Program-made: the position numbers and the translations under genes
From: Pseudosporangium ferrugineum
GTDB lineage: Bacteria; Actinomycetota; Actinomycetes; Mycobacteriales; Micromonosporaceae
Direction: 5' to 3'
Length of the DNA stretch: 58,178 nt
Assembly: GCF_003002065.1 (NCBI RefSeq)
Contig: NZ_PVZG01000028.1
Location: 1 to 58,178 of the forward strand
In this document: piece after piece, positions 57,933 to 58,178 of the stretch
Numbering within the stretch: the stretch's first letter is position 1
Layout of the letters: each line of letters starts with the position of its first letter
The notes under the pieces: generated by a model
What the model saw: the letters and a program-made list of their open reading frames with translations, nothing else
Databases searched by the model: none
Told to the model about the DNA's origin: nothing

Positions 57933-58178
57933 TCAACAAGATCCGGTTAGGTGTTTGTATTCGAAATGGGTCAGGTGCAGCGCGGCGGCGACGACATCGC
58001 CGATCCGGCGAGGGCTGATCGTGGTGCGGCGCAGGGCTTTCCAGCGTCCGACGAGGATGGCGAAGCCGCGTTCGCCCTGCCAGCCTCGATTCGTCAGAGG
58101 GATTTGATCCCCTCCCGTCCGTTTCGGCTTGACCGTTTTGTCCCTCGTTAGTGGGTGCGGGTCGGCCGCGTGACGTTG
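57933..58178 (-). pseudogene. IS5-family (DDE) transposase, C-terminal part (runs off right edge)
   Basis: The minus-strand frame is open from the window edge to TGA 57935-57933, 81 codons. It contains IPLTNRGWQGERGFAILVGR, WKALRRTTISPRRIGDVVAA and ALHLTHFEYKHLTGSC, the Glu-containing last catalytic region (G-E-R-x-F/N-A-x-L) and tail typical of IS5-group transposases of actinomycetes. The 5' part is outside, so it may be a complete element cut by the window border. The SDR gene begins 69 bp away; no terminal inverted repeat was identified. Confidence 0.7.

Overview
The window is very GC-rich and reads as high-GC actinomycete chromosome. Third codon positions are almost all G or C, GTG starts are common, SD motifs are strong where present, terminators lack U-tracts, and CGTACG/GTACGC words are frequent. 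Gene content (SARP/AfsR regulators, F420-type LLM oxidoreductase, DUF1876/universal stress proteins, GlgX, secreted GH5 and CE4 enzymes with sugar-binding modules, an LPxTG-type protein) fits a filamentous actinomycete, possibly Micromonosporaceae. That placement is inference only. Transposase remnants sit at both ends: an IS630-type tail ahead of a tRNA-Gly on the left, and an IS5-type tail on the right.

Layout. 0.1-6.6 kb: tRNA-Gly, XRE regulator, sortase-type surface protein, FAD/Fe-S (GlcD-like) oxidoreductase divergent from a GntR regulator. 6.6-16 kb: two SARP-type regulators around a secreted hydrolase, then a scarred stretch (C-truncated regulator, internal fragment of a hydrolase-glycosyltransferase fusion, N-truncated methyltransferase). 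16-19.6 kb: TetR/methyltransferase divergent pair and a ligK - dehydrogenase - ligJ operon for the end of 4,5-cleavage aromatic catabolism. 19.8-24.3 kb: a large multicopper oxidase with three FN3 domains whose signal peptide is out of frame. 24.3-28.9 kb: oxidoreductase-MFS-DUF1684-SnoaL operon opposite an XRE/cupin regulator. 29-37.3 kb: GH5 enzyme with a duplicated unknown domain, then a TetR-controlled operon (esterase, LLM oxidoreductase, three-subunit molybdenum hydroxylase, XdhC) in which two genes are internally deleted. 38.2-44.6 kb: a tight four-gene operon, glgX - AGE-like/STAS fusion - GMC oxidoreductase - DJ-1/PfpI. 44.7-47 kb: phosphoribosyltransferase (frameshifted), DUF1876 and tandem Usp genes resembling a dormancy/hypoxia regulon. 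47-58 kb: DoxX/MarR, M24 peptidase, hemerythrin, solitary ctaD, membrane hydrolase, CIRCE-controlled Hsp20, CE4 deacetylase, GGDEF protein, SDR, IS5 remnant.

Three themes stand out. (1) The glgX/AGE-STAS/GMC/DJ-1 operon looks like a self-contained carbohydrate oxidation module with an unusual enzyme-STAS fusion; I know of no description of it. (2) Ten genes, including five of the regulators, have TANNNT exactly 6 or 7 nt before the start codon, as expected for leaderless transcripts. In two divergent pairs one palindrome carries the operator and both -10 boxes. (3) Four large truncation or deletion junctions and at least two single-base frameshifts occur in otherwise well-kept genes; reads must decide whether these are biological decay or sequencing/assembly faults.
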